Positions 29,958-40,131 of a DNA stretch of 64,000 nucleotides are shown one piece after another. Within the stretch, counting starts at the first letter, position 1. Each line of letters opens with the position of its first letter. A model generated the notes under the pieces. It ran no database searches. It saw only the letters and a program-made list of their open reading frames with translations, and was not told the origin of the DNA. The translations under genes and the position numbers were made by a program. This DNA is from Paenibacillus mucilaginosus 3016 (lineage in GTDB: Bacteria > Bacillota > Bacilli > Paenibacillales > NBRC-103111): assembly GCF_000250655.1 (NCBI RefSeq), contig NC_016935.1, positions 6,466,001 through 6,530,000 on the forward strand. The letters are read 5' to 3'.

Positions 29958-30947
29958 CTACCTCATTTTCAACACTTCAAGCAGCCGGTTCATGTCTTCC
30001 GGCAGCGGTGCTTCGAAGAGCAGCTCTTCCCCTGTCCGCGGATGCTTGAACCCGAGAACCGCCGCATGCAGCGCCTGGCCGTCCATCGGAATTCCCTTGC
30101 TCTTCGACGGTCCGTACTGCGGATCGCCCACAAGCGGGTGGCCGATGAACTTCATGTGCACACGGATCTGGTGCGTCCGGCCGGTCTCCAGCTTGAGCTC
30201 CAGCAGCGTATAGTCGCCGAAGCGCTCCAGCACGATGAAGTGCGTTACCGCATGCTTGCTGTTCTTCTCCGTCACCGTATAGAGCTTGCGGTCCTTGGGA
30301 TCGCGGCCGATCGGCGCGTCCACCGTCCCGTTCTCATGCGGGACATTGCCATGCACAAGCGCGATGTACTTGCGTGTAGCGCTGTGGGCCTTGAGCTGCT
30401 CCGTCAGTCCCGCATGAGCCAGATCGTTCTTGGCTGCCATAAGCAGGCCGGACGTGTCCTTGTCGATCCGGTGGACAATGCCCGGGCGCATGATGCCGTT
30501 GATGCCGGACAAGTCCTTGCAGTGATAGAGCAGCGCGTTCACGAGCGTGCCGCTGTAATGACCCGGAGCCGGGTGGACGACCATCCCGCGGGGCTTGTTC
30601 ACGACGATCACGTCGGAATCCTCATAGATGACATCGAGCGGAATATCCTCGGCCGTCAGCTCCAGCTCCTGCGGCTCAGGGACGACCAGCTTGAGCGAGT
30701 CTCCCTCTCCCAGCTTGTAGTTCGGCTTTACGATCCGTCCGCTGACCGTCACGTGGCCGTCCTTGATCCACTGCTGGAGCTGGGTACGCGAGACGTCCAG
30801 ACCGTCCTCAAGCATTTCGGCCAGGAACTTGTCGATCCGCTCCCCGGCTTCCTCTTCGCCTACGTGCCACTCCAGGGCGCCCTCGCCTTCCTCGGACCAC
30901 ATAATGTCTTCGCTCTCCTGGAGCTCACCTTCGAATTCGTCTTTCAT
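29958..30947 (-). CDS. RluD-family pseudouridine synthase
   Basis: 329 residues. An N-terminal S4 RNA-binding domain (AGERIDKFLAEMLEDGLDVS) is followed by the catalytic HRIDKDTSGLLMAAKN with the active Asp, and by a C-terminal GRTHQIRVHMKFIGHPLVGD. It modifies uridines of 23S rRNA, as the ylyB-type gene next to lspA in Bacillus. The acidic N-terminal 25 residues are longer than usual. Start overlaps the lspA stop by four bases. Confidence 0.9.
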   Translation of the reverse strand: MKDEFEGELQESEDIMWSEEGEGALEWHVGEEEAGERIDKFLAEMLEDGLDVSRTQLQQWIKDGHVTVSGRIVKPNYKLGEGDSLKLVVPEPQELELTAEDIPLDVIYEDSDVIVVNKPRGMVVHPAPGHYSGTLVNALLYHCKDLSGINGIMRPGIVHRIDKDTSGLLMAAKNDLAHAGLTEQLKAHSATRKYIALVHGNVPHENGTVDAPIGRDPKDRKLYTVTEKNSKHAVTHFIVLERFGDYTLLELKLETGRTHQIRVHMKFIGHPLVGDPQYGPSKSKGIPMDGQALHAAVLGFKHPRTGEELLFEAPLPEDMNRLLEVLKMR

Positions 30948-31480
30948 GGCTGTATATCCCCGCTTTCCGCTTGTCGTGCATTCGTCTCTCTTGCTTCCCG
31001 TACCTCGCGGCGCCAGGCCAGGATCGAGTCGAGGAAAATCAGCCCTACCCCCGTGACAATCGCCATATCCGCGACGTTAAAGATCGGGTACGGATAATCC
31101 ACCGGGTATCCGAAGAAGGAGAAGCGGAAGTGAAAATACAGAAAATCCACGACTTCTCCGAACAAGGCCCGGTCGATAAAATTCCCCAGCGCCCCGCCCA
31201 GCAGCAGCGAAAGGGCAAAGGGCAGCAGGCGCTTGCCTTCGCGCAGCATCTTGCGAAGATACCAGACGACACCGATCACTACACCGACGGTGATCAGCAG
31301 GAAGAACCAGCGCTGGTTCTGCAGAATCCCGAAGGCTGCGCCGCGGTTGCGGTGGGAGGTGATCTGGAAGAACTCCCCGATCACCGGTACGGTTTCGCCG
31401 ATCGTCAGGTTGCTCACGATCATCCACTTCGTCGCCTGATCCACAAGCAGCACTATGAATGCGTAAATGTAGTATTTCAA
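30944..31480 (-). CDS. lspA: Lipoprotein signal peptidase (signal peptidase II)
   Basis: 178 residues with four membrane segments (about 5-22, 56-76, 88-108, 130-155). The catalytic aspartates stand in NFIDRALFGEVVDF, and the NRGAAFGIL motif is present. It removes signal peptides from lipoproteins after diacylglyceryl transfer. The C-terminal tail is longer and charged. It forms an operon with the pseudouridine synthase gene. Confidence 0.93.
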   Translation of the reverse strand: MKYYIYAFIVLLVDQATKWMIVSNLTIGETVPVIGEFFQITSHRNRGAAFGILQNQRWFFLLITVGVVIGVVWYLRKMLREGKRLLPFALSLLLGGALGNFIDRALFGEVVDFLYFHFRFSFFGYPVDYPYPIFNVADMAIVTGVGLIFLDSILAWRREVREARETNARQAESGDIQP

Positions 31481-31645
31481 AATAACAACTCCTTACCAAG
31501 GTGACTGCCAGGCACGGATGTGAAAACAGATGCTTCCCTGTGAAGGACGCCGCCCTCCCGGCAGGACATAATATCTGGCATTGTAAAACGGGCCCGGTCC
31601 GTGAAAAATAACGGCAGTGCGAGTGTATTGAAGGAGGCGCTGAAG

Positions 31646-32407
31646 GTGACTGAACATCAACCGAACCCCACACTGACCCGTGATCAGTTTCAGCAGTTGA
31701 AAAGCAAGCTCCAGGAAGAGCAGGCCTGGCTCCAGCAGCATCTGAACGAGAATGAGCACTTCGGACTCGGCGATTCCGTCCGCGTACAGACCGGCGAGCT
31801 CTCGACGAACGATAATCATCCGGCCGACATGGCAACCGAGATGTTCGAGCGGTCCAAGGACATCGCTCTGCTCGAGAATGCCGAGCGTCATCTCACCGGC
31901 GTGAACGAAGCATTGGAGCGGATGGCTGCCGGAGAATACGGCACCTGCCGGACCTGCGGAGCGGCGATCGATTTCGAACGACTGCAGGCCGTTCCCACCA
32001 CGATGTACTGTGTCGAACACGTGCCCCATCCGGCTCCCGAGCCGCTCGAGAGGCCGGTGGAAGAGCAGTTCCTGAACCCGCCGTTCGGCCGCACGTCCAT
32101 GGACGATCAGCCGGATCAGAACGGCTTTGACGGCGAAGATGCCTGGCAGATCCTTGAGAGCTACGGCTCCTCGACCTCGCCGGCCTATGCCGAGAACCCG
32201 AATGAATCCGACAGCTACAACGAAATCGAGATCGAGGCGGACGAGAATGCCGGCTACGTCGAAGCCTTCGAGAGCTTCGTCGCCACCGATATTTACGGCC
32301 AGGCCGTCACGGTGGTCCGCAACGGCACCTACAGGAACTATATGCGCAATGGGGAAGGCTACGGTCTGCTGGAACCCGATCCGACGGAGGAAGACCGCTA
32401 CGAGTAA
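31646..32407 (+). CDS. yteA: YteA-type DksA/TraR zinc-finger protein (sporulation-associated)
   Basis: 253 residues from a GTG at 31646 placed eight bases after GGAGG; an ATG at 31601 lacks a site. The N-terminal coiled coil (LTRDQFQQLKSKLQEEQAWL) and the C4-like zinc region GTCRTCGAAIDFERLQAVPT, with CVEH ending the site, fit the TraR/DksA fold. The longer C-terminal part (YVEAFESFVATDIYGQAVTV) is that of the YteA family. The finger holds three cysteines with a His/Cys pair. Exact role unknown. The symbol is by family only. Confidence 0.8.
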   Translation: MTEHQPNPTLTRDQFQQLKSKLQEEQAWLQQHLNENEHFGLGDSVRVQTGELSTNDNHPADMATEMFERSKDIALLENAERHLTGVNEALERMAAGEYGTCRTCGAAIDFERLQAVPTTMYCVEHVPHPAPEPLERPVEEQFLNPPFGRTSMDDQPDQNGFDGEDAWQILESYGSSTSPAYAENPNESDSYNEIEIEADENAGYVEAFESFVATDIYGQAVTVVRNGTYRNYMRNGEGYGLLEPDPTEEDRYE

Positions 32408-32443
32408 GCGAGCGCCGGCCCATAGGCTGACACTCCGGTCGGA

Positions 32444-32794
32444 TCAATACCTCCGCATCTGATATTGGACATGCTCGATCAGGTCGGCGATGAAGCCGCC
32501 GATGATCGGCAGATCCAGGGCGCCGAGACCTTTGAGCATATAGAGGAGCCCGGTCGTGAATGCCGTGATGCCGAACGCAATGCCGACGCCGCGGGCCACT
32601 CCGCTGATCAGGTTCAGCCAGAGCAGCCGCTTCGGATCGTTCATCAGCTGAAGATACTCGGCGATCTGTTTCTTCTCCATACCGGCGGCAATCTCGGTCA
32701 CCTTGTCATGCACCTGCTCGAGCAGCTCCTGCTGCCTTCCCGGCAGCGGGGGCCTCTGTGTTTCGGACTTCGGTACGATGCGGTTCGATTCCAT
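32444..32794 (-). CDS. DUF5665 membrane protein
   Basis: 116 residues from the ATG at 32794, nine bases after GGAGGG. A helical cytoplasmic N-terminus is followed by one or two hydrophobic segments (about residues 60-88, LLWLNLISGVARGVGIAFGI). The pattern and length match the DUF5665 family of Bacillales, whose role is unknown. It is convergent with yteA and lies just after ileS in the same direction. Confidence 0.75.
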   Translation of the reverse strand: MESNRIVPKSETQRPPLPGRQQELLEQVHDKVTEIAAGMEKKQIAEYLQLMNDPKRLLWLNLISGVARGVGIAFGITAFTTGLLYMLKGLGALDLPIIGGFIADLIEHVQYQMRRY

Positions 32795-32852
32795 CGAAAG
32801 CATCCCTCCTCCCGGTCTCGGACCCGGCCGTCATGCCGGGGTAAAACAACAG

Positions 32853-32912
32853 AACGAGCTGCTCCCGTAGCCCGCTGCTGTCAGCGGGCGGGCCGGGGGG
32901 CGGCTCGTTTTT
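32853..32912. terminator. Long hairpin between ileS and the DUF5665 gene
   Basis: AACGAGC and GCTCGTT enclose a CCCGCTG/CAGCGGG stem. The T run lies on the plus-strand side; on the minus strand, in the direction of ileS, T residues are scattered. It may act as the ileS terminator. Confidence 0.5.
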
Positions 32913-32942
32913 AGCTTACGGGCTTGCCTGGTGTCCGATGCT

Positions 32943-35710
32943 TTATACGCCTGCGGTCTCCTCGATGACACCTGCGCAGCGTTGGCACAGTGTCGGATGC
33001 TCCTCGCTGTGTCCCACTTCCGGTGTCACAATCCAGCAGCGCTCGCACTTCTCGCCCTCCGCGGAGGCCACCTGCACGGACAATCCCTTGAACGCATGCG
33101 CGCCTTCCGGTGCCGCAGCGCCCTCCGGATGCACGACAACCGCCGAGACGATGAACAGCAGGTCCAGCCGCTCGAAGCCGCCAAGGAAGGAAGCCACTTC
33201 CGCGCTTGGGTAGAGATGGACAGCCGCGCTGAGCGAGTTGCCGATCAGCTTCTCCTTACGCGCCTCCTCGAGGGCCTTCAGCACATCGTCGCGGATGATT
33301 CCGAACTGCTCCCACTTGCGCTCCAGCGCTTCGTCGAAGAGGGAGGCGTCCGCTTCCGGCATGTAGGCCAGCTGTACGCTCGGCAGGTCCGCTCCCGGGA
33401 TGTACTTCCATACCTCGTCCGACGTATGCGGGAGGATCGGCGCAATCAGTTTAGTTATTACCGTGAGCGCTTCGTATAATACCGTCTGCGCGGCGCGGCG
33501 CGCCGGGTCCTGCGGCAGGGAGGCATACAGCCGGTCCTTCAGGATGTCGAGGTAGAAGGCGCTCATCTCGACCGCGCAGAAGTGGTGAACGGCCTGGTAT
33601 ACCACGTGGAACTCATAGTTCTCATACGCCGCGACCACACGCTCGATCAGCCGGTTCAGCCGGAGCATCGCATAGCGGTCGAGCTCGCTCATCTCCCGGA
33701 CGGAGACGCGGTCTGCCGCAGGGCTAAAGTCCGAGAGGTTTCCGAGCAGGAAGCGCAGCGTGTTGCGGATCTTCCGGTAGCCCTCCGACGTCTGGTTCAG
33801 GATGTTATCGGAGATGCGCACATCCGATTGGTAGTCCGTCGAGGATACCCACAGGCGGAGAATGTCCGCTCCGAGCTTGTTGCACACCTGGTTCGGATCG
33901 ACCGTGTTGCCGAGCGACTTGGACATCTTGCGGCCCTCGCCGTCGAGGGTAAACCCGTGGCTCAGGATTCCCTTGTAAGGGGACTGCCCCTTCACGGCAA
34001 CGCCGGTGATCAGCGAGGAGTTGTACCATCCGCGGTATTGGTCCGAACCTTCCAGATACAGGTCGGCCGGCCACTGGAGCTCTTCGCGCGCTTCCAGCAC
34101 AGCCATGTGGCTCGAACCGGAGTCGAACCATACGTCCATGATGTCCGTCTCCTTACGGAAATGGTCATGTCCGCACTTGGCGCACGCCGTACCTGCCGGC
34201 AGCAGCTCCTTCTCTTCGCGCAAGAACCAGGCGTTCGAGCCTTCTTCTTCGAAGATCTTCGCCACGTGCTCGATCGTCGCCTCGTTCACCAGCGGCTCGT
34301 TGCAGCTGCGGCAGTAGAAGATCGGGATCGGCAGCCCCAGGCGCGCTGGCGGGAGATGCACCAGTCGCCGCGCTCTGCGATCATGTTGTGCAGACGGATC
34401 TCGCCCCACTCTGGCGTCCAGTTGATCTTCTTGATCTCATCGAGCATCTCGCTGCGGAACTTGTCAATCGAAGCGAACCACTGCTCCGTTGCCCGGAAGA
34501 TGACCGGCTTCTTCGTCCTCCAGTCATGCGGATACTGGTGCTGAATCGTCGCCTGGTGAAGCAGATGCGCCGATTCCTGAAGCTTCTCGATGACCGCCTT
34601 GCTGGCCTTGTCGTAGAACAGGCCTTCGAAGCCCGGCGCTTCGGACGTCATATGCCCCTGGTCGTCGACAGGGCAGAGCACGCCGAGGTTGTAGCGCTGG
34701 CCGATGACGAAGTCGTCTTCACCATGGCCCGGCGCCGTGTGTACGCAGCCCGTACCGGCTTCAAGCGTAACGTGCTCTCCGGTCATGACAAGCGACGTAC
34801 GGTCATAGAACGGATGCTTGCAGAGCACAAGCTCCAGCTCGCTGCCCTTATGGGTTGCGAGAACCTTGACGTCGGTCCAGCCGATCTCCTTCGCAGCCGC
34901 TTCGAGCAGGCCCTGTGCCAGCACGAACTTGCGTCCGCCGGTCTCGACGGTGACATAGTCGAAGTCCGGATGCAGCGAGATGCCGAGGTTCGCAGGCAGC
35001 GTCCAAGGCGTCGTCGTCCAGATGACGATGGCCGCGTCCTGCGGCAGCTTGCCTTTGCCGTCCGCCACGTCGAAGGCGACATAGATCGAAGAGGACGTCT
35101 TGTCCTTGTACTCGATCTCGGCTTCGGCCAGGGCGCTCTCCGAGGAAGGGGACCAATAGACCGGCTTCAGGCCTTTATAGATATAGCCCTTGTTGACCAT
35201 CCCGCCGAAGAGGCGGATCTGCTGGGCCTCATACTTTGGCTGGAGCGTGATGTAAGGGTTGTTCCAGTCGCCGCGGATGCCGAGGCGCTTGAACTGGGTC
35301 TTCTGCTTCTCCACCCACTCGAGGGCATAAGCCTTACAGTAGTCGCGGAATTCCGAGACGCTCATCTTCTTGCGGTCGACCTTTCCGCCGTTGGCGATCG
35401 CCTGCTCGATCGGCAGACCGTGCGTATCCCAGCCCGGCACGTAAGGCGCGTCATAGCCCTGCATCGTCTTGAAGCGGACGATGATATCCTTGAGGATTTT
35501 GTTCAGCGCATGGCCGATATGAATGTCCCCGTTCGCGTACGGAGGACCGTCGTGCAGAATGAACTTCGGTTTGCCCTTGCGGCTCTTCTGGACCTGACGG
35601 TAAATGTCCGTCTCTTCCCAGTGCTGCTGCATCTTCGGCTCCGCCTGCGGAAGGTTCCCCCTCATCGGGAACTCCGTCTGCAGCAGATTCAATGTTTTGC
35701 CATAATCCAT
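32943..35710 (-). CDS. ileS: Isoleucyl-tRNA synthetase, frameshifted
   Basis: About 922 residues when the shift is bridged; start ATG 35710 with GGAG six bases before. The HIGH motif stands in PPYANGDIHIGHALNKILKD, the KMSKS motif in GRKMSKSLGNTVDP, and the C-terminal zinc site in CERCW and CQRC. The frame breaks at about 34,340: after CISRQRAWG one G is missing from a run that should code GLPIPIFYCRSCNEPL. The enzyme is essential and both halves are perfectly conserved, so the shift is almost surely an error. A T-box leader precedes it. Confidence 0.93.
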
Positions 35711-35764
35711 CTTGCTCTCCACTCCTTCAACTTGTCCGTGTCGGCTTCACCCGCTGCCCGGCAG

Positions 35765-36060
35765 GCAGCAAAAAAAGACTCCGTCATCCCATAGGGACGA
35801 GAAGTCTCGCGGTACCACCCTGATTAAGAACTCCATGGCCGCCATTCACGCATACCTGCGCAGGGCGAACAGGAGTGTCTTCACTCATTGATCGATAACG
35901 GGATCGGCCGATACTCTTTACTGGTTGCTTTCAAGAGATGCTCCCGGGGGATCTTCTTCCGGTGCCGAAGTCCGGGCTTCCACCATTCCCCGGCTCGCTG
36001 GCTTCGGTCAGAACACGGAATACTCGTCCCGGTCATCGCTTTCGCTCATGTTAACTTTAT
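35765..36060 (-). promoter_or_regulatory. T-box riboswitch of ileS
   Basis: The minus strand carries the conserved T-box AGGGTGGTACCGCG (around 35,808-35,822), followed by a terminator stem GACTTCTCGTC..GACGGAGTC and TTTTTTT (to about 35,768). Upstream are an AG-box-like region and a specifier hairpin in which ATC (35,950-35,952) is the likely Ile specifier. Uncharged tRNA-Ile should stabilise the antiterminator and switch on ileS. Confidence 0.9.
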
Positions 36061-36177
36061 ATGGAGTATAGCCGATAGCAGGTCCGCCGTCAACTTTGGG
36101 GCGGGAACAGCGGCTTCGCGGTCCTTGGTCCTCCGGTTCCCGGTGCCTGGGCACCGGGGTGCTTCCCCCTGACGGCC

Positions 36178-36657
36178 TTACGGCTGCTCGACTTCCGTAC
36201 GTTCCAGCGAGCTCCAGTCTTCCTTGCTCAGCAGCTCCAGCTGCGCTTCAATCAGCGTGCGGAAGCGGGTACGGTAGATCGACGCCTGCTTCTTCAGCTC
36301 TTCGATCTCCATGGAGATTTTGCGCGACTTCGACAGCGACTCATTGATGATGCGGTCCGCATTCTTCTCCGCTTCCTTGATGATGAGCTGCGCTTCTTTC
36401 TTCGAATTGTGCTTGACCTCGTCCGCCGCTTCCTGCGCTACGATAATCGTCTTGCTCAGCGTTTCTTCTATATTGGCAAAGTGGTCGAGTCGTTCCTGAA
36501 TGGTCAGCAGCTGGTTCTGCAGCTCTTTATTTTCACGGATCAGGGCCTCGTAATCCTTGATCACCTGGTCGAGAAATTCGTTGACTTCGTCTTCATCGTA
36601 CCCGCGAAAGGACCGGCTGAATTCCTTGTTATGTATATCGAGCGGTGTTAAAGCCAT
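36178..36657 (-). CDS. divIVA: Cell-division initiation protein DivIVA
   Basis: 159 residues from the ATG at 36657 with GGAGGTG eight bases upstream; the longer frame to 36735 is not supported. The N-terminal membrane-binding motif LTPLDIHNKEFSRSFRGYDE and the long coiled coil (about 30-150) are diagnostic. It marks poles and septa with negative curvature. A GC-rich inverted repeat downstream (36,135-36,160) may end the transcript. Confidence 0.93.
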   Translation of the reverse strand: MALTPLDIHNKEFSRSFRGYDEDEVNEFLDQVIKDYEALIRENKELQNQLLTIQERLDHFANIEETLSKTIIVAQEAADEVKHNSKKEAQLIIKEAEKNADRIINESLSKSRKISMEIEELKKQASIYRTRFRTLIEAQLELLSKEDWSSLERTEVEQP

Positions 36658-36872
36658 CGGTGCACCTCCTGCAAATTTAGCGAAACCAACTTTGTTACTT
36701 CGGTATATTCGACACCATCCCAATTTTTCCTGCACTTCGGACCAAAATTTCCCGTAGAATGCGGAAAATCGATGGTTTCAGACGGAATCCGCCCGTTTTT
36801 CGGCCTGCCTTCTCCGCCGTTACCTGTGCGACTTACCCCGCTCCTTGCCCGGACAGCAGAAAAAATCGGCAG

Positions 36873-37655
36873 TCACGAGTACTTGCCGATTTTGACACGG
36901 GTTCTTCCCTTTTTGGTGACGCCTTCGATTTCAAGCACCTTGAACCGGCCCGCTCCCTGGAGAGAGACCACATCGCCTTCGCGCAGCGGCTTGCTCGGGT
37001 CCTCCTCCTGCTTCCAGTTGACCTTGCAGCGTCCCGCCTTGATCGGCACGAGCACCTTGGCCCGGCTCAGACGGTACACGTCGCTGACGATCCCGTCGAG
37101 GCGCAGGGACGCCACGGAGAGCTGAAGCTCCTCGAGCTTCACCTCGGTGAACTGCAGACGCTCGAGCGGCAGCACCTCGGTCATGACATGCACCCGGTGC
37201 ACCTGGCTCAGGTTGAGCCGGAAGTAGTCCGCAATCTCGGAGGCCACGAGGATGTGGCAGCCGTCCGGCCGCACATGGATGTCGCCTACCTTCTCCCGCT
37301 TGATGCCGAGGCTGAGAATCGCGCCCATGTAATCCCCATGGTCGAGATCTTCGAGCTTCTCATCCGGAGAGGTGATCGACAGCAGCGTAATCCCCGGGTC
37401 TTCCGATTCCAGCACGCGGTAGTCCGGCGCCACCCAGGCCCGCCGGCGTTCGGCGGAGGGATGGCCGCCGTTCAGCAGAAGCTGCACATCCATGCTGCGG
37501 TTGACCAGGGTCGTAAGAATGAAGGCCTGCCGCGGGTCCAGGAAGTCGGTCAGCTTGGCTTCGTGCTGCTCTGCACGGGCCACCCATTCGGCCGCCTTGT
37601 CGACGAAACGGTGCTCGTCGGGATGAAAATGCGAGTAGATCTGATCGGTTGACAT
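36873..37655 (-). CDS. ylmH: YlmH, S4-domain RNA-binding protein
   Basis: 260 residues, the usual length. A conserved YlmH body (DEHRFVDKAAEWVARAEQHE, RAWVAPDYR) is followed by a C-terminal S4 domain (LRLDGIVSDVYRLSRAKVLV). In Bacillus subtilis YlmH is a ribosome-rescue/peptidyl-tRNA-associated factor. It stands between ylmG and divIVA, its usual place. Confidence 0.9.
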   Translation of the reverse strand: MSTDQIYSHFHPDEHRFVDKAAEWVARAEQHEAKLTDFLDPRQAFILTTLVNRSMDVQLLLNGGHPSAERRRAWVAPDYRVLESEDPGITLLSITSPDEKLEDLDHGDYMGAILSLGIKREKVGDIHVRPDGCHILVASEIADYFRLNLSQVHRVHVMTEVLPLERLQFTEVKLEELQLSVASLRLDGIVSDVYRLSRAKVLVPIKAGRCKVNWKQEEDPSKPLREGDVVSLQGAGRFKVLEIEGVTKKGRTRVKIGKYS

Positions 37656-37670
37656 GGCTGGCTCCGTTCG

Positions 37671-37940
37671 CTAGACCAGGTAGCTTACGATCGCGATAAT
37701 CCCTTGGCCCACGAACTGCAGGGCGATCAGGGCGACGATCGGCGAGATGTCGATCATGCCGCCGAGCGGCGGGATAATGCGGCGGAAGATGCCGAGATAC
37801 GGCTCGCACAGCTTGCCGAGGAACTCACCGATAAAGCTTTCCCGGGCATTCGGCAGCCAGGACAAAAGCACATACGCGATGAGCAGATATTGATAGATTT
37901 GAATCAGGGTAGCTACATAGCCGACGATGTTGAAATTCAA
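37671..37940 (-). CDS. ylmG: YggT-family membrane protein YlmG
   Basis: 89 residues from a TTG at 37940 preceded by GAGAGGTG. Two membrane helices (about 8-30 and 66-88) flank a loop with LCEPYLGIFRRIIPPLGG, the family motif. In the raw sequence this gene reads as a continuation of sepF because of a one-base shift in sepF; the start given here is the natural one. Role: septum- and envelope-related, not well defined. Confidence 0.85.
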   Translation of the reverse strand: MNFNIVGYVATLIQIYQYLLIAYVLLSWLPNARESFIGEFLGKLCEPYLGIFRRIIPPLGGMIDISPIVALIALQFVGQGIIAIVSYLV

Positions 37941-37966
37941 GGAGTTCACCTCTCTAAGTATATGCG

Positions 37967-38393
37967 TTATCCTTCGTGGTTCAAGATCTCCGAGATCGAG
38001 CCGTGAATCTCCACCGTATCCGGCGTGCATAAGAAAATGTTCGGCCCGATCTTCGTAGATCGACCCGTTCAGCGCGTAAACGGTTCCGCTGATGAAATCG
38101 ACGATCCGTGTCGCCTGATCGGAGCGGATCCGCTGCAGATTCACGACGACCGGACGGCGGGAGCGCAGGTGATCGGCAATCTCCTGCGTTTCCTCATAGG
38201 AACGCGGCTCGTGAAGGATCACGCGGACATTCTTCTGGGAATGGATCGAAACGATATTCCCCTTACTGCTTTTACGCGGCTCCTGCACCGGCGTTTCAAC
38301 TTCTTCCTGGGCCTCCACGACGCGCTCGCGCTCCACGATCTCCTCTTCTTCCTGCAGGCCCAAAAAGTTCATGAATTTATTCATCACACCCAT
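37967..38393 (-). CDS. sepF: Cell division protein SepF, frameshifted
   Basis: About 141 residues. The start is MGVMNKFMNFLGLQEEEEIV, with GGAGGAAAGGAT before the ATG at 38393. The core NVRVILHEPRSYEETQEIAD, RPVVVNLQRI and DFISGTVYALNGSIY is typical. After GSIY one extra base near 38,054 moves the frame; corrected, it reads KIGPNIFLCTPDTVEIHG and ends at TAA 37,967, exactly as SepF should. SepF anchors FtsZ to the membrane through its N-terminal helix and shapes the Z ring. Confidence 0.88.
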
Positions 38394-38427
38394 ATCCTTT
38401 CCTCCTTCGCTAGCGGCTCTCCGGCGC

Positions 38428-39117
38428 TTATTCCTTACCCACCAGGACGGTTCCGAGACGCACCCACGTGGCGCCTTCTTCAATGGCAATCTCAAAATCA
38501 TTCGACATGCCCATGGAGAGGCCGTGCACTTCGTAATCCAGCAGCCCCGATCCGTTCAGACGGTCCCGCCACTCCCGCAGCCCGCGGAATACGGGACGGG
38601 TCTCTTCCGGCTCCGCTTCATAGGGAGCCATCGTCATCAGACCCTCGATGCGGATATGCGGGCAGCTGCGCAGCTCGCTTACAAAATCCATGAGCGCTTC
38701 CGGCTCCATGCCGTACTTGGATTCTTCGCCGGAGATGTTCAGCTGGAGGAAGCAGGGCACGGTGATGCCGAGCCCGGCCGCTTTCTTCTCGATCTCCTTC
38801 GCAAGCGACAGCCTGTCCAGCGAATGAATATAGTGAAACCGGCCGACGACTTCCTTCACTTTGTTCGTCTGGAGATGGCCGATAAAATGCCAGATCGCCC
38901 GGCTTCCGAAGGCCTCCCACTTCGCCGCCGCATCCTGCCAGCGGTTCTCCCCGATCTGGGTGAGCCCCTGGTCCAGGGCGGCGCCGGTGGTCTCCATCGA
39001 CACATATTTGGTTACCGCAATGACCCCGACCTCATCGGGACGGCGTCCCGCCCGCGCGCAGGCGGCTGCGATCCGGTCATTGACGTGCTGTATGCGTTCC
39101 TGCAAATTCGTGTTCAC
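38428..39117 (-). CDS. ylmE: PLP homeostasis protein YggS/YlmE
   Basis: 229 residues. A fold III PLP-binding protein with VIAVTKYVSMETTGAALDQG (PLP lysine), IGENRWQDAA, HFIGHLQTNKVK and LSMGMSNDFEIAIEEGATWVR, all typical. It buffers pyridoxal phosphate. It lies between ylmD and sepF as in Bacillus. Confidence 0.92.
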   Translation of the reverse strand: MNTNLQERIQHVNDRIAAACARAGRRPDEVGVIAVTKYVSMETTGAALDQGLTQIGENRWQDAAAKWEAFGSRAIWHFIGHLQTNKVKEVVGRFHYIHSLDRLSLAKEIEKKAAGLGITVPCFLQLNISGEESKYGMEPEALMDFVSELRSCPHIRIEGLMTMAPYEAEPEETRPVFRGLREWRDRLNGSGLLDYEVHGLSMGMSNDFEIAIEEGATWVRLGTVLVGKE

Positions 39118-39181
39118 TTGTGCTGCGTCCTCCCGCTGCCGACAATCTCGGTAACATGAACCGGAGCGGGAGGCATGAAGC

Positions 39182-40035
39182 TTATCCCCGCAGTCCGATC
39201 CAGGCTGCCATCCGTCCCGTTCTTCCCTTCTCCTTGCGGTGCGAGAAGAAGAGGTCCGTGCGGCAGCTCGTACATAAACTACTTATTTCGATATGAGACG
39301 GCATAATTCCTGCTTTTATCATAATTTGTCGGTTGACAGCTTGCAAGTTTAAGCTGTATTTGCCGTCCGGCTTCGCTTCGTAGAAGGGCGGCTGTCCCGC
39401 CTCCAGGGCGGCGCCTCCCGTCGTCTCCAGCGCCTTGTCGATCCGCGAAATGACCGTATCGTCCACTTCGTAGCAGCAGGCGCCGATCGAAGGGCCGACC
39501 GCGGCGCGCAGATCCCTCGCCTTCGTGCCGTAAGCGGCTCCCATCGCCTCGACCATCGACCGGGCGATGCCGAGTGCCGTCCTTTCCAGCCGGCGTGGGC
39601 AAGGCCCACCGCCCCGCGGATCGGGTCATAGAAGTAGAGCGGCACGCAGTCCGCGAACAGAGCGTACAGGTACACGCCCGGCTCGTTCGTCATGAAGCCG
39701 TCCTTGGCCTGCAGCGCGCTCTCCCGGTCCCGGATACCCGATCCCCGCAGCGCGGAAGTCACCATCTGGATCTCCTTGCCGTGCACCTGCTCGGCGTACG
39801 TGCCCGCCTCGAACGGAATGCCGAGCGCCTCCGCCAGCCTGCGGCGGTTCTCGACGACGGCCTCCGGCGCATCGTCCACATGCAGCCCGCAGTTGAGCCC
39901 CTGGTACGGCTCTCCGCTTACGCCGCCGATCCGGGTCGTGAATCCGGCGGTCACGGATGCGCTGCCGTTCATGAAAGGGCTGAGCTTCATCCATCCCGTG
40001 CCGTTATCGGCTTCCTGAAGTACAAATGGCTCCAT
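39182..40035 (-). CDS. pgeF: Purine nucleosidase/laccase-domain protein YlmD, frameshifted
   Basis: About 285 residues when bridged. N-terminal TAGFTTRIGGVSGEPYQGLN, a central PLYFYDPIRGAVGLAHAGWK and C-terminal VGPSIGACCYEVDDTVIS and CTSCRTDLFFSHRKEKG fit the YlmD/YfiH (DUF152) family, with metal ligands in HAGWK and the cysteine. The frame breaks at about 39,573, just after AGWKG, where one base is missing in the ggac stretch. Members act on purine nucleosides and may correct misincorporated muramyl peptides. Confidence 0.85.
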
Positions 40036-40131
40036 GGGCTATCCCCCTCATGTATAATGATTCCAGTATACATCAAAGCCCTCCGGGATAGCTATGCCCG
40101 GCAGGATTCGGGAGCTGCAGCTGCGGTCCTC

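Noticed and set aside
36135..36160. Inverted repeat downstream of divIVA as a terminator
   Set aside because: The stem is GC-rich, but no T run follows on either strand; it is mentioned with divIVA only.
37671..38501. SepF-YggT fusion protein
   Set aside because: Explained by a single inserted base; both normal ends are present in the sequence.
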